Origin: Moraxella sp. ZY210820
GTDB lineage: Bacteria > Pseudomonadota > Gammaproteobacteria > Pseudomonadales > Moraxellaceae
Reading direction: 5' to 3'
Assembly (NCBI RefSeq): GCF_030674635.1
Contig: NZ_CP089978.1
Span: forward strand, 1,612,001 to 1,676,000
DNA: 64,000 nucleotides
Below are positions 26,107-35,237 of the stretch, in pieces. Under the pieces are notes generated by a model. That model saw only the letters and a list, made by a program, of their open reading frames with translations. It had not been told where the DNA came from and ran no database searches. The position numbers and the translations under genes were made by a program. Each line of letters begins with the position of its first letter. Position 1 is the first letter of the stretch.

Positions 26107-26667
26107 ATGAGTAACAAAGCAGTTTATGCCTATACAATGAATCCAGTTCCTTATGAAATTTCAGAACAGGAACAACGTGATGCACAATTAAAAATTTGGC
26201 GTTCAAGTAATAAATTTACGCCATTAATGTGGGGCATTATGGGTGGTGTAGTTGCCCTATCGATTTTAGGCATTATTTTACTTAAAAATTATTCTACCGT
26301 ATTTTGTTGGGTAGCGATTGTTTTGGTAGTAATGTTTTATCTTGGTAAAAAATTTGGTTTAGAATGGTATGTCAAACGCCAAATGGCACAATATCCAGTT
26401 CCTGAAATTACAGGAATTCGTTTAGGCGTACAGCCAACAGGTATTGTGATGCGTCAGCGAGTAGGTATGCAAGAAGGTGTTGCTACAATTTCATGGAAAG
26501 ATGTACATGAATGGTATGACGTTGATGACTTTATGTTGATTAATTTTAATGTAAAAGGTCAGCAAGGGGCTTATGTTTTACCTAAACGTATGAATACCAA
26601 ACAATTTCCTTTTGAAACTGTGCGTAAACATTTAAATGAAACTGTTGGTGCAGCGAGAAAACTATAA
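26107..26667 (+). CDS. YcxB-like membrane protein
   Basis: A 186-residue protein with two adjacent transmembrane helices (about 40-62 and 64-86; VALSILGIILL and VFCWVAIVLVVMFYLG). The C-terminal domain runs ...GVATISWKDVHEWYDVDDFMLINF... YVLPKRM, which fits the YcxB-like family (a PH-like beta domain after two helices). The function is unknown. It is the first of a cluster of small membrane-stress-type genes (YbjQ-like, M48 peptidase) but has its own terminator. Confidence 0.7.
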   Translation: MSNKAVYAYTMNPVPYEISEQEQRDAQLKIWRSSNKFTPLMWGIMGGVVALSILGIILLKNYSTVFCWVAIVLVVMFYLGKKFGLEWYVKRQMAQYPVPEITGIRLGVQPTGIVMRQRVGMQEGVATISWKDVHEWYDVDDFMLINFNVKGQQGAYVLPKRMNTKQFPFETVRKHLNETVGAARKL

Positions 26668-26672
26668 AATTT

Positions 26673-26697
26673 AAAAGAGCAATTTTGCTCTTTTTTA
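26673..26697 (+). terminator. Terminator after the YcxB-like gene
   Basis: AAAAGAGCA and TGCTCTTTTTT form a short stem around ATT with a good T-run. Confidence 0.8.
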
Positions 26698-26776
26698 TTG
26701 TCTGAATTTATGTTATTTTAAACGAGACTAATTTAAACAATTTGATTATTCTAAATAAATGAATGGGAGTCATATC

Positions 26777-27124
26777 ATGCTATTAACCAATCTTGAATAT
26801 GTACCAGATTGTCGTATTATCAAGCATTTAGGTTTAGTACAAGGTTCAACTGTACGCTCTAAACACGCTGGACGAGATTTTATGGCAGGACTGAAAAATT
26901 TAGTCGGTGGCGAATTAAAAGGCTATACCGAATTGCTCAATGAATCTCGTGAAGAAGCTACACAACGTATGATGGAGCAAGCTCGCCAACTGGGGGCAAA
27001 TGCGGTATTGAATGTGCGTTATTCTACATCATCGGTCACGGCAGGGGCGGCAGAAATTTTTGCCTATGGTACGGCTGTGGTACTCGAACAAGCACCAATT
27101 CAATCTCCATTTCCATCACGTTAA
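26777..27124 (+). CDS. YbjQ-family protein
   Basis: A 115-residue soluble protein of the YbjQ/DUF74 family, pentameric beta-rich proteins sometimes described as heavy-metal-binding. Family blocks are VPDCRIIKHLGLVQGSTVRSKH, GYTELLNESREEATQRMMEQARQLGANAVLNVRYSTSSV and AYGTAVVLE. ATG 26777 lies 7 nt after GGGAG; the in-frame ATG at 26759 would place that ribosome site inside the gene. A related gene follows 31 bp later. Confidence 0.8.
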   Translation: MLLTNLEYVPDCRIIKHLGLVQGSTVRSKHAGRDFMAGLKNLVGGELKGYTELLNESREEATQRMMEQARQLGANAVLNVRYSTSSVTAGAAEIFAYGTAVVLEQAPIQSPFPSR

Positions 27125-27155
27125 TGATTGAATATTGCATGAATCGGAGTAAATC

Positions 27156-27650
27156 ATGGATAGTATTCTTTTTGATTGGCTAGTGATTTTTATCAAATTT
27201 ATTTTACCACTCATTTTATTGGTGGTGGCTTATTTTATAGGTAATCATCTGGAAAAAAAGCATTATGCCAGTATTTTAGAGCGTGAAAAAGCTCTACGCC
27301 ATATTATTGTGGTATCGGTCAAACGCCCACCTGCAGAATTTCGTGAACAGCGTTTAGTCAAAGGCAGTGTAGTGGTTTCAAGTGATTATTTTCGACGATT
27401 ATTGGCATGGTTGGCTAACTTTTTGGGCGGTAATGTGCGTACCTATGAAACCTTGCTAGACCGTGCCAGACGTGAAGCCATTTTACGCATGAAAGAAGAA
27501 GCTCATCGGCAAGGGGCAAATGTTATCTTTAACTTAAAATTGGAAACCTCCAGTTTAGATGATATTAATAGCCCACAAAATAGCGGTGCTGTTGGCACAG
27601 TTGAAGTTTTAGCCTACGGTACGGCAGGAAAATATCATCATGCAGTTTGA
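27156..27650 (+). CDS. Membrane-anchored YbjQ-like protein
   Basis: A 164-residue protein with one N-terminal transmembrane helix (about 8-30, FIKFILPLILLVVAYFIG). A YbjQ-like domain follows, in which RREAILRMKEEAHRQGANVIFNLKLETSSL and EVLAYGTAGKY parallel the blocks of the preceding gene. It is therefore an anchored paralogue. The gene overlaps the M48 peptidase gene by 11 nt, pointing to coupled translation. It probably works on the membrane with the peptidase; function is not known. Confidence 0.75.
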   Translation: MDSILFDWLVIFIKFILPLILLVVAYFIGNHLEKKHYASILEREKALRHIIVVSVKRPPAEFREQRLVKGSVVVSSDYFRRLLAWLANFLGGNVRTYETLLDRARREAILRMKEEAHRQGANVIFNLKLETSSLDDINSPQNSGAVGTVEVLAYGTAGKYHHAV

Positions 27651-28458
27651 AATTCCTGAATTTGATGAAAGCAAAAATCCCAATATTCCCCATGAATCAC
27701 CAAGCAAGGATTTATGGCGAATGTTGCGATATTTTGCCATCATCATTTTAGGAATTTATTTGACAATAGAAGCAATCGTATTTAGTTTACCCTATGCGAT
27801 TGATGTAGAACGTGAACAACGTTGGTTTGGCTCGGTCGGTGAAATGATGGTCGATAATGCCAAACCAAATGCAGAACTCCAAAAAATCGCTGATGATTTA
27901 GCGATAAAAATGGATTTACCTGCCAATATCGTCAAAATTTATATTAGCCCAAGTGATGACATTAACGCCTATGCCACTTTTGGTGGGCATATTGTGTTTC
28001 ATCAGGGTTTGCTCAATAAAATGCCGAATGAAGAAGCGATTGTTGGCATTCTTGCACATGAAATGGCTCATGTGCAACATCGTGATGTATTGCGTGGTAG
28101 TTCTCGTGGTTTATTATTTAGTCTTGTGATAAGTAGCATTACAGGTGGCAATCAAGCATCAATGACTGTTACTCAGCTCGATAGTTTACGTTATAGCCGT
28201 CAGTTAGAAGAACAAGCCGATGCTAAAGCGGTTGAAATGCTACATCTTTACTATGGTTCGGTAGGTGGTATGCTTGATGCGTTCCGAGAATTAGAAAAAA
28301 TGGAACAACTTGACAATCTACCCACTTGGATTTTAAGCCACCCAAAACCAAAGCAACGCATTCAAGCGGTTTATGATATTGCTCAACAAAAAAATTATGC
28401 TTTAGAACAAGGCAAACGTCTAAATCGATGGCAAAAAACCGTACAAAAAAACTCCTAG
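27640..28458 (+). CDS. M48-family membrane-associated metallopeptidase
   Basis: A 272-residue protein with one transmembrane helix (about 30-52, YFAIIILGIYLTIEAIVFSLPYAI). An M48 domain follows: VGILAHEMAHVQHRDV holds the zinc motif HExxH (about 145-149), and SRQLEEQADAKAVEML supplies the third ligand Glu. HtpX- and BepA-type M48 peptidases act in envelope quality control. The two YbjQ-like genes upstream appear to form an operon with it. The substrate is not deducible. Confidence 0.85.
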   Translation: MQFEIPEFDESKNPNIPHESPSKDLWRMLRYFAIIILGIYLTIEAIVFSLPYAIDVEREQRWFGSVGEMMVDNAKPNAELQKIADDLAIKMDLPANIVKIYISPSDDINAYATFGGHIVFHQGLLNKMPNEEAIVGILAHEMAHVQHRDVLRGSSRGLLFSLVISSITGGNQASMTVTQLDSLRYSRQLEEQADAKAVEMLHLYYGSVGGMLDAFRELEKMEQLDNLPTWILSHPKPKQRIQAVYDIAQQKNYALEQGKRLNRWQKTVQKNS

Positions 28459-28516
28459 ATTATTTATTATAATTTCAATATAATAGCACATCTTTTTGAC
28501 TAAAAAGGTCTAGCCT

Positions 28517-29422
28517 ATGTATTCACCAGTAGAACCAGAACAAGCCTTTCAATTTAAACCTGAATTGCCAACCAGTTCAACCTATTATCGATTATTGAAA
28601 AAATTACGCCGTCAGGTGGGACACGCCATTCGTGATTTTAATATGATTGAAGATGGCGATAAAGTCATGGTCTGTATTTCTGGTGGTAAAGATAGCTATA
28701 CCTTATTAGATATTTTATTGCAATTTAAACGTATCGCACCGATTAACTTCGATGTTGTGGCAGTCAATTTAGACCAAAAACAACCGAATTTCCCTGAAGA
28801 TGTTTTACCTAAGTATTTGACTGAAAATAACATTCCTTATTATATTTTAGAAAAAGATACTTATAGTATTACCAAACGTTTAACACCTGAAGGCAAAACT
28901 TATTGTGCGGTGTGTTCTCGTTTAAGACGTGGTTCATTATACGGTTTTGCCCAAGAAATTGGTGCAACTAAAGTGGCGTTAGGACATCATCGTGATGATA
29001 TTTTAGCTACATTTTTCTTAAATTTATTTCACGGCGGTAGCTTAAAGGCAATGCCTCCAAAGTTATTATCTTCAGATAAGAAAAATATTCTCATTCGCCC
29101 ACTGGCTTATGTGGAAGAAAAAGATATTATTAAATATGCAGAATTACGCAAATTCCCAATTATTCCATGTAATTTGTGTGGCTCACAAGAAAATTTACAA
29201 CGTGCGATTATCAATGATATGTTACGTGAATGGGATAAACAACACCCAAAACGTTTGCATAGTATCTTTGGTGCATTACAAAATGTTTCACCATCGCAAC
29301 TGGCTGACCGTGAATTGTTCGACTTTGAAGCGTTGGATAGCCAACGTGAATTTGATTTTAAAGACCCAGAACAACAAAAAAATCGTCTCGATGTGGTCAA
29401 TTTAGGCTTTATGGCAGATTAA
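28517..29422 (+). CDS. ttcA: tRNA-cytidine(32) 2-sulfurtransferase TtcA
   Basis: TtcA makes 2-thiocytidine at position 32 of some tRNAs. The 301-residue protein has the PP-loop [11 protein letters not shown] (about 54-64), the CxxC pair in [11 protein letters not shown] (about 134-137) and a further Cys in [15 protein letters not shown]. In the E. coli enzyme these cysteines hold an iron-sulphur cluster. The SCP2-domain gene follows 11 bp later and is probably co-transcribed. Confidence 0.95.
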   Translation: MYSPVEPEQAFQFKPELPTSSTYYRLLKKLRRQVGHAIRDFNMIEDGDKVMVCISGGKDSYTLLDILLQFKRIAPINFDVVAVNLDQKQPNFPEDVLPKYLTENNIPYYILEKDTYSITKRLTPEGKTYCAVCSRLRRGSLYGFAQEIGATKVALGHHRDDILATFFLNLFHGGSLKAMPPKLLSSDKKNILIRPLAYVEEKDIIKYAELRKFPIIPCNLCGSQENLQRAIINDMLREWDKQHPKRLHSIFGALQNVSPSQLADRELFDFEALDSQREFDFKDPEQQKNRLDVVNLGFMAD

Positions 29423-29433
29423 AGAGAATCAAC

Positions 29434-29817
29434 ATGGCACAATTTTTAAGTCAAGATTGGTTTAATCAAGTGGCAGAATTAACCACGCAAGCAGGTGATT
29501 TAAATATTAGTAATGATATTAAAGCCTTAAAAATAAACTTGATTACCAATGGTTCACAAGGCATAACCGAATTAAGTCTGGCTGATGGGCAAATCGTACA
29601 AGGTTTACACCCTAATGCCACCACCACGCTCAATTTAAGCGAAGAATTATTACGTAAAATCTTTTTTGAACGTGATATGACAGCGGCTATGATGGGTTTT
29701 ATGATGGGCAAAATCAAAATTCAAGGCGATATGAGCCAATTATCTGTTCTACAACATATGCAAATCAGCCCACAGCATAAAGAATTATTTAAGAAAATTT
29801 TAGAAATTTCTCAATAA
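29434..29817 (+). CDS. SCP2 sterol-binding-domain protein
   Basis: A 127-residue protein made of one SCP2 fold: a central strand/helix pattern with LNLSEELLRKIFFERDMTAAMMGFMMGKIKIQGDMSQLSVLQ, the usual SCP2 lipid-tunnel region. Bacterial SCP2 proteins bind acyl or isoprenoid lipids (UbiJ and UbiT are examples). Its substrate is not known. It follows ttcA by 11 bp and precedes a terminator. Confidence 0.8.
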   Translation: MAQFLSQDWFNQVAELTTQAGDLNISNDIKALKINLITNGSQGITELSLADGQIVQGLHPNATTTLNLSEELLRKIFFERDMTAAMMGFMMGKIKIQGDMSQLSVLQHMQISPQHKELFKKILEISQ

Positions 29818-29864
29818 TTTTTGAATTTATTACATGAATTGTTACAATCTGGACTAACTTTTAG

Positions 29865-29900
29865 GAAAAATCACTGAATTATGAGTGATTTTTCTTATTT
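29865..29900 (+). terminator. Terminator after ttcA-SCP2 operon
   Basis: GAAAAATCACT and AGTGATTTTTC form an 11-bp stem around GAATTATG, followed by TTATTTT. Confidence 0.8.
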
Positions 29901-29979
29901 TAAAACATCGATTAAATATTTTGTTACATTTTCTCCTTAGTTTTCTGATATTTTTTCCCTAAAATGACTTCAACGAAAC

Positions 29980-29998
29980 GATAGATACTCTATCTATC
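29980..29998. promoter_or_regulatory. 19-bp perfect palindrome in the leader of the first barrel gene
   Basis: GATAGATA-CTC-TATCTATC lies 30 bp before the start codon. It could be an operator or a 5' mRNA hairpin; no such palindrome is seen upstream of the paralogous second gene. Confidence 0.4.
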
Positions 29999-30028
29999 TT
30001 AACCAAAGTTCCTAACGGAGAAATTATC

Positions 30029-30604
30029 ATGAAAAAAATTGCACTTATCGCTTTAACATCTGCAACTTTAGCTAGCCCTGCTTTCGCTGGAAATTTTGCT
30101 GGTTTTGGTCTTGGCGTTGAAGCAAGCATTAACAAACACGATGTATCAGAAAGCAACATCAAATTTACTGGTGATAATGAAGTTGGAGCAAATTTAGTTG
30201 GTTCTTATGGCTTTGCACACCCAAATAATTTAGTCAGTACGATTGATGCAAAAGTTGGTTTAGGTTCAGTAGATATTGTAGATAGCAATAATATTAAAGT
30301 TGAACAAAAACAATCTTATAGCGTAGGTTATGCTTTAGGTTATACGGGTTTAAATGAAAACTTTATGCCTTATGCCAAAGTGAACTATAATGTTGCTAAA
30401 TTAGAAGGCACTGTCAATGGTGTCAATAATGGTGATGTAAATGTTAAAGGTTTTGGCTGGGGTGTAGGTGCAAAATATAAGTTTACTCCAAATATTGAAG
30501 CAGGTGTAGAATATATTGATAGTAAACTTGACCGTAGTGCTGATAGCATTAAAACAGAGCGTGATGGACACAACATCAATGTAGGTTTAACTTATCGTTT
30601 CTAA
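30029..30604 (+). CDS. Outer-membrane beta-barrel protein, paralogue 1
   Basis: A 191-residue protein with a signal peptide (cleavage after ASPAFA, about residue 20) and a small barrel pattern of alternating hydrophobic strands ending NVGLTYRF, with the C-terminal Phe used for Bam recognition. It resembles 8-stranded OmpA/OmpW/Ail-like porins or adhesins. GGAG lies before ATG 30029. The next gene encodes a paralogue of the same length and architecture. The specific role is unknown. Confidence 0.75.
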   Translation: MKKIALIALTSATLASPAFAGNFAGFGLGVEASINKHDVSESNIKFTGDNEVGANLVGSYGFAHPNNLVSTIDAKVGLGSVDIVDSNNIKVEQKQSYSVGYALGYTGLNENFMPYAKVNYNVAKLEGTVNGVNNGDVNVKGFGWGVGAKYKFTPNIEAGVEYIDSKLDRSADSIKTERDGHNINVGLTYRF

Positions 30605-30623
30605 TCACTTGATAGGTATGACA

Positions 30624-30655
30624 AAATACCACTAGAATTCTAGTGGTATTTTTAT
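30624..30655 (+). terminator. Terminator after barrel paralogue 1
   Basis: AAATACCACTAG and its exact complement form a 12-bp stem around AATT, then a T-run. Confidence 0.85.
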
Positions 30656-30733
30656 TTACAAAAAATGTACAATACATCATATTAACTATAATATAATAAA
30701 TAATATTTAACTATTTCTTATTTAAGGAATTTA

Positions 30734-31291
30734 ATGATGAAAAAATTATCTATTTTAGTACTTGCTATAGCTTGTTCTGCCCCAGCTTTTGCCAATACTA
30801 ACTTTAGTGGTGTAAGTGTTGGTATGGAACTTGATGTATTTGAATATCAAATTGGTACACAAAATAAACGTATCACTGATGCTAATGTTGTTGGTTCTTA
30901 TGGTATCGTACATAAAAATGACTTGGTTAGTAGCTTTGATGTGAAAGCTGGCGTAACTTCTCCACGAATTAATGTTCCATCTATTAAAATAGAGCAACGT
31001 TATTCTGCTTCTGTTGCCTACCGCTTAGGTTATGCAGGTTTTCATGAGAAATTTCTTCCTTATGTAAAAGCAAGCTATGAATATGTACATCTTAAAGATG
31101 ATGAACCAAATGTAAATGCAAAAGAAGACCTACATGGCTATGGCTTTGGGGTTGGTGTAAAATATGTTCCTGTAAATAATATTGAACTTGGTGCAGAATT
31201 TACCCGTAAAAAATTAGATAGTTCTGATTTTGGTATTGAAAGTGATTTTGAGATCAAATCATTCACTTTAGGTGGTGCGTATCGTTTCTAA
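30734..31291 (+). CDS. Outer-membrane beta-barrel protein, paralogue 2
   Basis: A 185-residue protein with a signal peptide (SAPAFA, about residue 21) and a barrel ending LGGAYRF. Aligned by eye with the preceding gene it shares FSGVSVGMELDV/FAGFGLGVEASI, VVGSYGIVHKNDLVSSFDVKAG/LVGSYGFAHPNNLVSTIDAKVG and the GYGFGVGVKY/GFGWGVGAKY strand. It arose by tandem duplication but has diverged. Two ATGs are adjacent (30734, 30737) after AAGGAA. It is separately transcribed, because a terminator lies between the pair. Confidence 0.75.
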   Translation: MMKKLSILVLAIACSAPAFANTNFSGVSVGMELDVFEYQIGTQNKRITDANVVGSYGIVHKNDLVSSFDVKAGVTSPRINVPSIKIEQRYSASVAYRLGYAGFHEKFLPYVKASYEYVHLKDDEPNVNAKEDLHGYGFGVGVKYVPVNNIELGAEFTRKKLDSSDFGIESDFEIKSFTLGGAYRF

Positions 31292-31317
31292 TTGAAACCA
31301 CATCTAATTAATAGATT

Positions 31318-31345
31318 AAGCATGGTGAATAATCATCATGCTTTT
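31318..31345 (+). terminator. Terminator after barrel paralogue 2
   Basis: AAGCATGGTGA and TCATCATGCTT pair with one bulge around ATAA, followed by TTTCTATTTT. Confidence 0.65.
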
Positions 31346-31430
31346 CTATTTTAGATTAATAGAATATTTTGCAAAACAAATAACTTACAGTATAATATCG
31401 CATAATAAATATCATTCCAAAGGTTAGGCT

Positions 31431-32465
31431 ATGCAAATGATTACTCTTTTACAACCTGATGATTGGCACGCACATTTAAGAGATGGTTTAGCACTTAAAC
31501 GTACCGTCCCTGATTTAGCCAAACAATTTTCTCGTGCTATTTGTATGCCTAATCTAGTTCCACCAGTGAAAACTGTGGCTGAAGCTGAAGCTTATCGTGA
31601 GCGAATTATCGCTCATATACCCGAAGGTAATCCATTTGACCCTAGAATGGTGCTTTATTTTACGGACCAAACAACAACTCAAGATGTCATTGATATTAGC
31701 CAATCTACAACCGTAAATGCCATTAAGCTATACCCTGCTGGAGCAACTACAAATTCTGAAAATGGTGTTAAAAACATCATAAAAGTTTATCCTGTCATTG
31801 AAAAAATGGCAGAGCTAGGTGTACCATTATTAATGCACGGTGAAGTAACACACAATCATGTTGATATTTTTGACCGTGAAAAATATTTTTTAGATGAAGT
31901 ACTTAGCCCATTATTAAAACAATTTCCACAGCTTAAAGTAGTAATGGAACATATTACTACAGCAGATGCCGCAGATTTTGTTTGGGAACAAGGTGCAAAT
32001 GTGGTTGCAACCATTACCCCACAACATTTATTATTTAACCGTAATCATTTATTAGTTGGTGGTGTTAAACCACATTTTTATTGTTTACCAATTTTAAAAC
32101 GTCAAAACCATCAGCAACGTTTAATTGAAGTCGCAACAAGTGGTAATCCTAAATTTTTCTTAGGTACAGATTCAGCCCCACATGCTCAAAATGCTAAAGA
32201 AAATGCGTGTGGTTGTGCTGGTTGTTACTCTGCTCCAACTGCTATTGAACTCTACGCTCAGGCTTTCGATGATGCTGGTAAATTGGATAAGTTAGAAGGA
32301 TTTGCTAGCCATTTTGGTGCAGATTTCTATGGCTTACCACGCAATACTAGTACAATTACGCTAGTGAAAACAGAATTTACTATTCCTGAAAAATTTGACT
32401 ATTTAGATGGGCAAAGTATTATTCCGCTTTATGCAGGACAAACATTAAATTGGAAAAAACAATGA
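31431..32465 (+). CDS. pyrC: Dihydroorotase PyrC (type II)
   Basis: PyrC cyclises carbamoyl aspartate to dihydroorotate in pyrimidine synthesis. The 344-residue protein starts with [12 protein letters not shown] (the HxH metal ligands, about H14/H16) and has [13 protein letters not shown] with the carboxylated Lys (IKLYPAG), [28 protein letters not shown] and [10 protein letters not shown] with the catalytic Asp. This is the E. coli class II length. The rnt gene starts inside its stop codon (ATGA), as seen in related bacteria. Confidence 0.96.
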   Translation: MQMITLLQPDDWHAHLRDGLALKRTVPDLAKQFSRAICMPNLVPPVKTVAEAEAYRERIIAHIPEGNPFDPRMVLYFTDQTTTQDVIDISQSTTVNAIKLYPAGATTNSENGVKNIIKVYPVIEKMAELGVPLLMHGEVTHNHVDIFDREKYFLDEVLSPLLKQFPQLKVVMEHITTADAADFVWEQGANVVATITPQHLLFNRNHLLVGGVKPHFYCLPILKRQNHQQRLIEVATSGNPKFFLGTDSAPHAQNAKENACGCAGCYSAPTAIELYAQAFDDAGKLDKLEGFASHFGADFYGLPRNTSTITLVKTEFTIPEKFDYLDGQSIIPLYAGQTLNWKKQ

Positions 32466-33157
32466 GCCAAGACACATCTCATTTAAATAACACAATGACT
32501 GAAAAATCGGAGATACAAGCCGATATCTCTCCAATTGCTCAACGTTTTCGTGGTTATTTACCTGTTGTTGTTGATGTTGAAACAGCGGGTTTTAATGCCC
32601 AAAAAGATGCATTATTAGAAATTGCTTGTATTCCAATTATCTATGATAAACAAGGTCAATTTGTACCTAGTTCTGCGATTCATGCACATTTACAACCATT
32701 TGAAGGTGCAAATCTTAATCAAGAAAGTTTACGCTTTACAGGGATTGATCCCTTCAATCCTATTCGTATGGCAATGGCAGAAGATGAAAAATCTGCTTTT
32801 AAACGTATATTCAAAGAATTAAATGAAGTTCGCAAAGCACAACAATGCATTAAGACCATTTTAGTTGGACATAATGCACATTTTGATTTAAGCTTTTTAC
32901 AAGCTGCGATTGCTCGTACTAAACTTAAAAATCAAAGTCCATTTCATCAATTTTCTGTATTTGATACTGTTACATTAAGTGCATTAATGTTTGGTCAAAC
33001 TGTACTTGCTAAATCTTGCCAAGTTGCAGGTATTGAGTTTGATAATAGTGAAGCTCACTCTGCTTTATACGATACACAAAAAACGGCTGAATTATTTTGT
33101 CATATTTTAAACAAACTATCACCATATGTACTTGACAACATCTTAGAAAATCATTAA
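32462..33157 (+). CDS. rnt: Ribonuclease T
   Basis: RNase T trims the 3' ends of tRNA and other stable RNAs. The 231-residue DEDD exonuclease has Exo[12 protein letters not shown] (D and E), Exo[16 protein letters not shown] and ExoIII with the late His/Asp in [21 protein letters not shown] 32462 overlaps the pyrC stop by 4 nt and is preferred to the ATG at 32450. It is followed by tRNA-Glu, a possible substrate of its own activity only by coincidence. Confidence 0.93.
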   Translation: MSQDTSHLNNTMTEKSEIQADISPIAQRFRGYLPVVVDVETAGFNAQKDALLEIACIPIIYDKQGQFVPSSAIHAHLQPFEGANLNQESLRFTGIDPFNPIRMAMAEDEKSAFKRIFKELNEVRKAQQCIKTILVGHNAHFDLSFLQAAIARTKLKNQSPFHQFSVFDTVTLSALMFGQTVLAKSCQVAGIEFDNSEAHSALYDTQKTAELFCHILNKLSPYVLDNILENH

Positions 33158-33174
33158 TATACACCAAGTCAAAT

Positions 33175-33250
33175 GTCCCTATCGTCTAGAGGCCTAGGAC
33201 ATCGCCCTTTCACGGCGGTAACCGGGGTTCGAATCCCCGTAGGGACGCCA
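33175..33250 (+). tRNA. tRNA-Glu (anticodon TTC)
   Basis: A 76-nt gene with encoded CCA. The acceptor stem GTCCCTA pairs with TAGGGAC, the D arm holds CGTCTAGAGGCCTAGGAC, the anticodon loop is CTTTCAC with anticodon TTC, and the T arm contains GGTTCGAATCC. It closely resembles the E. coli tRNA-Glu. MnmA, encoded in this window, modifies U34 of this tRNA type. Confidence 0.95.
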
Positions 33251-33260
33251 AATTTATATA

Positions 33261-33290
33261 AAAACCACTATCTATTGATAGTGGTTTTTT
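33261..33290 (+). terminator. Terminator after tRNA-Glu
   Basis: AAAACCACTATC and GATAGTGGTTTT form a 12-bp stem around TATT, then a T-run. Confidence 0.88.
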
Positions 33291-33494
33291 ACTAAATAGT
33301 AAATAATTTTTAGCATATTTTTCTCTAATATAAAAATATATAGTGAAATTACACTATAAAAAGTTACATTATCTACATTTTTAACAAAAAATATGCTTAA
33401 TTTCTCTTTTTTGTATTTTCACAATAGTTTAAATCATTTACAATATACAACTAATATTACATTTCCAAAATGAAACATTTAGGTGTCGCAACAT

Positions 33495-35216
33495 ATGTCT
33501 GCTCAAGGAAATTTTAAATTTACAGGCTTTCTTCGACGTCTTGTTGAAGAAGAGCTTATTACGCCTGAAAATATGCAAAGTTCAATTGAAGCTTCTCGTA
33601 AAGCACAAACGGACATTGTACCATACTTAATAGAAAATCATCGTATTAAACCTATTCAAATTGCACAAGCGATTTCTAATGATTTTGGTGAGCCATTATT
33701 TGATATTTCTTTATATAATACTTCTGTTGTTCCTACAGGTATTGTAGAAGAAAAAGTCATTACAAAATACAAAATATTACCTCTATTACAACGTGGTAAT
33801 ATCTTATATGTTGCAACCAGTAACCCAACTAATATTGAAGCTTTTGATGCAATTCGCTTTAGTAGTAAGCTCAATGTCGAATCAATTATTGTCGAACATG
33901 ATAAATTAGAAAAAGTAATTGGTCAGCTTTATAATGCTGAAGATAATTTTACTTTTTCTGATGATGATATGGATCTTGATGTAGAAGCTAGTAGTTCAGA
34001 AGAAGAGCAAGATGATGATAGTGGAGATGAGGATTCAGCACCTATTGTAAAATATATTAATAAACTCCTAGTCGATGCGATTCGTATGGGTGCTTCTGAC
34101 TTACACTTTGAACCTTATGAAAAAGTATATCGTGTACGTTATCGTATAGATGGTGTATTAAGACAAATTGCTAATCCTCCATTACAATTAGCAGGACGTT
34201 TAGCTGCTCGTCTAAAAGTTATGTCACAAATGGACATTTCTGAAAAACGTATTCCACAAGATGGACGTATTAAGCTTAAATTATCAAAAACCAAAGCAAT
34301 TGATTTTCGTGTAAACTCATTACCAACCTTATTTGGTGAGAAATTAGTACTACGTATCCTTGACCCATCAAGTGCCATGTTAGGTATTGATGCACTTGGT
34401 TATGAACCTGATCAAAAAGCACTATTTTTAGAAGCACTTGAAAAACCTCAAGGTATGTTATTAATTACAGGTCCTACAGGTTCTGGTAAAACTGTTTCTC
34501 TCTATACTGGTTTAAATATTTTAAATACTGAAGATACTAATATATCAACAGCTGAAGATCCTGTGGAAATCAACTTACAAGGCATTAACCAAGTAAACGT
34601 TAATCCTAAAGTTGGCTTAACATTCGCTGCAGCACTCAAATCATTCTTACGTCAAGACCCTGATGTAGTCATGGTCGGTGAGATTCGTGATTTAGAGACT
34701 GCTGAAATTGCAATTAAAGCTGCACAAACAGGACACATGGTAATGTCCACCCTACACACCAACAGTGCTCCTGAAACCTTGACACGTCTACGTAATATGG
34801 GTGTACCATCATTTAACATTGCCACTTCAGTAAACTTGGTGATTGCACAGCGACTTGCACGCCGACTCTGTTCTCAATGTAAAAAAGAAATGCCTAAAGC
34901 TGATGTTGAAAATATGCGCCCTAGTTTACTCGAACTTGGTTTTAAAGCTGAAGAGTTAGATAATCCAGAATTTAAACTATTTGAACCAGTGGGATGCTCT
35001 GAATGTCGTGAAGGCTTTAAAGGACGTGTTGGTGTGTATGAAGTGATGAAAGTGACTCCTGAAATTTCCAAAATTATTATGCGTGATGGTAATGCAATTG
35101 AAATTGCAGAAGCTTCTGAAGCTGCTGGCTTTAATAATTTACGCCGTTCTGGTTTACTTAAAGTCATGCAAGGTGTTACAACCTTACAAGAAATTAGCCG
35201 TGTAACTGCTGAATAA
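33495..35216 (+). CDS. pilB: Type IV pilus extension ATPase PilB
   Basis: PilB powers pilus extension at the inner membrane. The 573-residue protein has an N-terminal MshEN-like domain (1-150) and an acidic linker (DDDMDLDVEASSSEEEQDDD). The ATPase has Walker A GPTGSGKT (about 323-330), the Asp box with EDPVEI, Walker B with VGEIRDLETA and the His box STLHTNSA. A tetracysteine zinc site follows (CSQC...CSEC, about 460-500). ATG 33495 lies 8 nt after TTAGGTG; the GTG at 33483 is less likely. It heads the pilB-pilC-pilD-coaE operon. Confidence 0.95.
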   Translation: MSAQGNFKFTGFLRRLVEEELITPENMQSSIEASRKAQTDIVPYLIENHRIKPIQIAQAISNDFGEPLFDISLYNTSVVPTGIVEEKVITKYKILPLLQRGNILYVATSNPTNIEAFDAIRFSSKLNVESIIVEHDKLEKVIGQLYNAEDNFTFSDDDMDLDVEASSSEEEQDDDSGDEDSAPIVKYINKLLVDAIRMGASDLHFEPYEKVYRVRYRIDGVLRQIANPPLQLAGRLAARLKVMSQMDISEKRIPQDGRIKLKLSKTKAIDFRVNSLPTLFGEKLVLRILDPSSAMLGIDALGYEPDQKALFLEALEKPQGMLLITGPTGSGKTVSLYTGLNILNTEDTNISTAEDPVEINLQGINQVNVNPKVGLTFAAALKSFLRQDPDVVMVGEIRDLETAEIAIKAAQTGHMVMSTLHTNSAPETLTRLRNMGVPSFNIATSVNLVIAQRLARRLCSQCKKEMPKADVENMRPSLLELGFKAEELDNPEFKLFEPVGCSECREGFKGRVGVYEVMKVTPEISKIIMRDGNAIEIAEASEAAGFNNLRRSGLLKVMQGVTTLQEISRVTAE

Positions 35217-35237
35217 AACATAAAAGGATAATTGATT

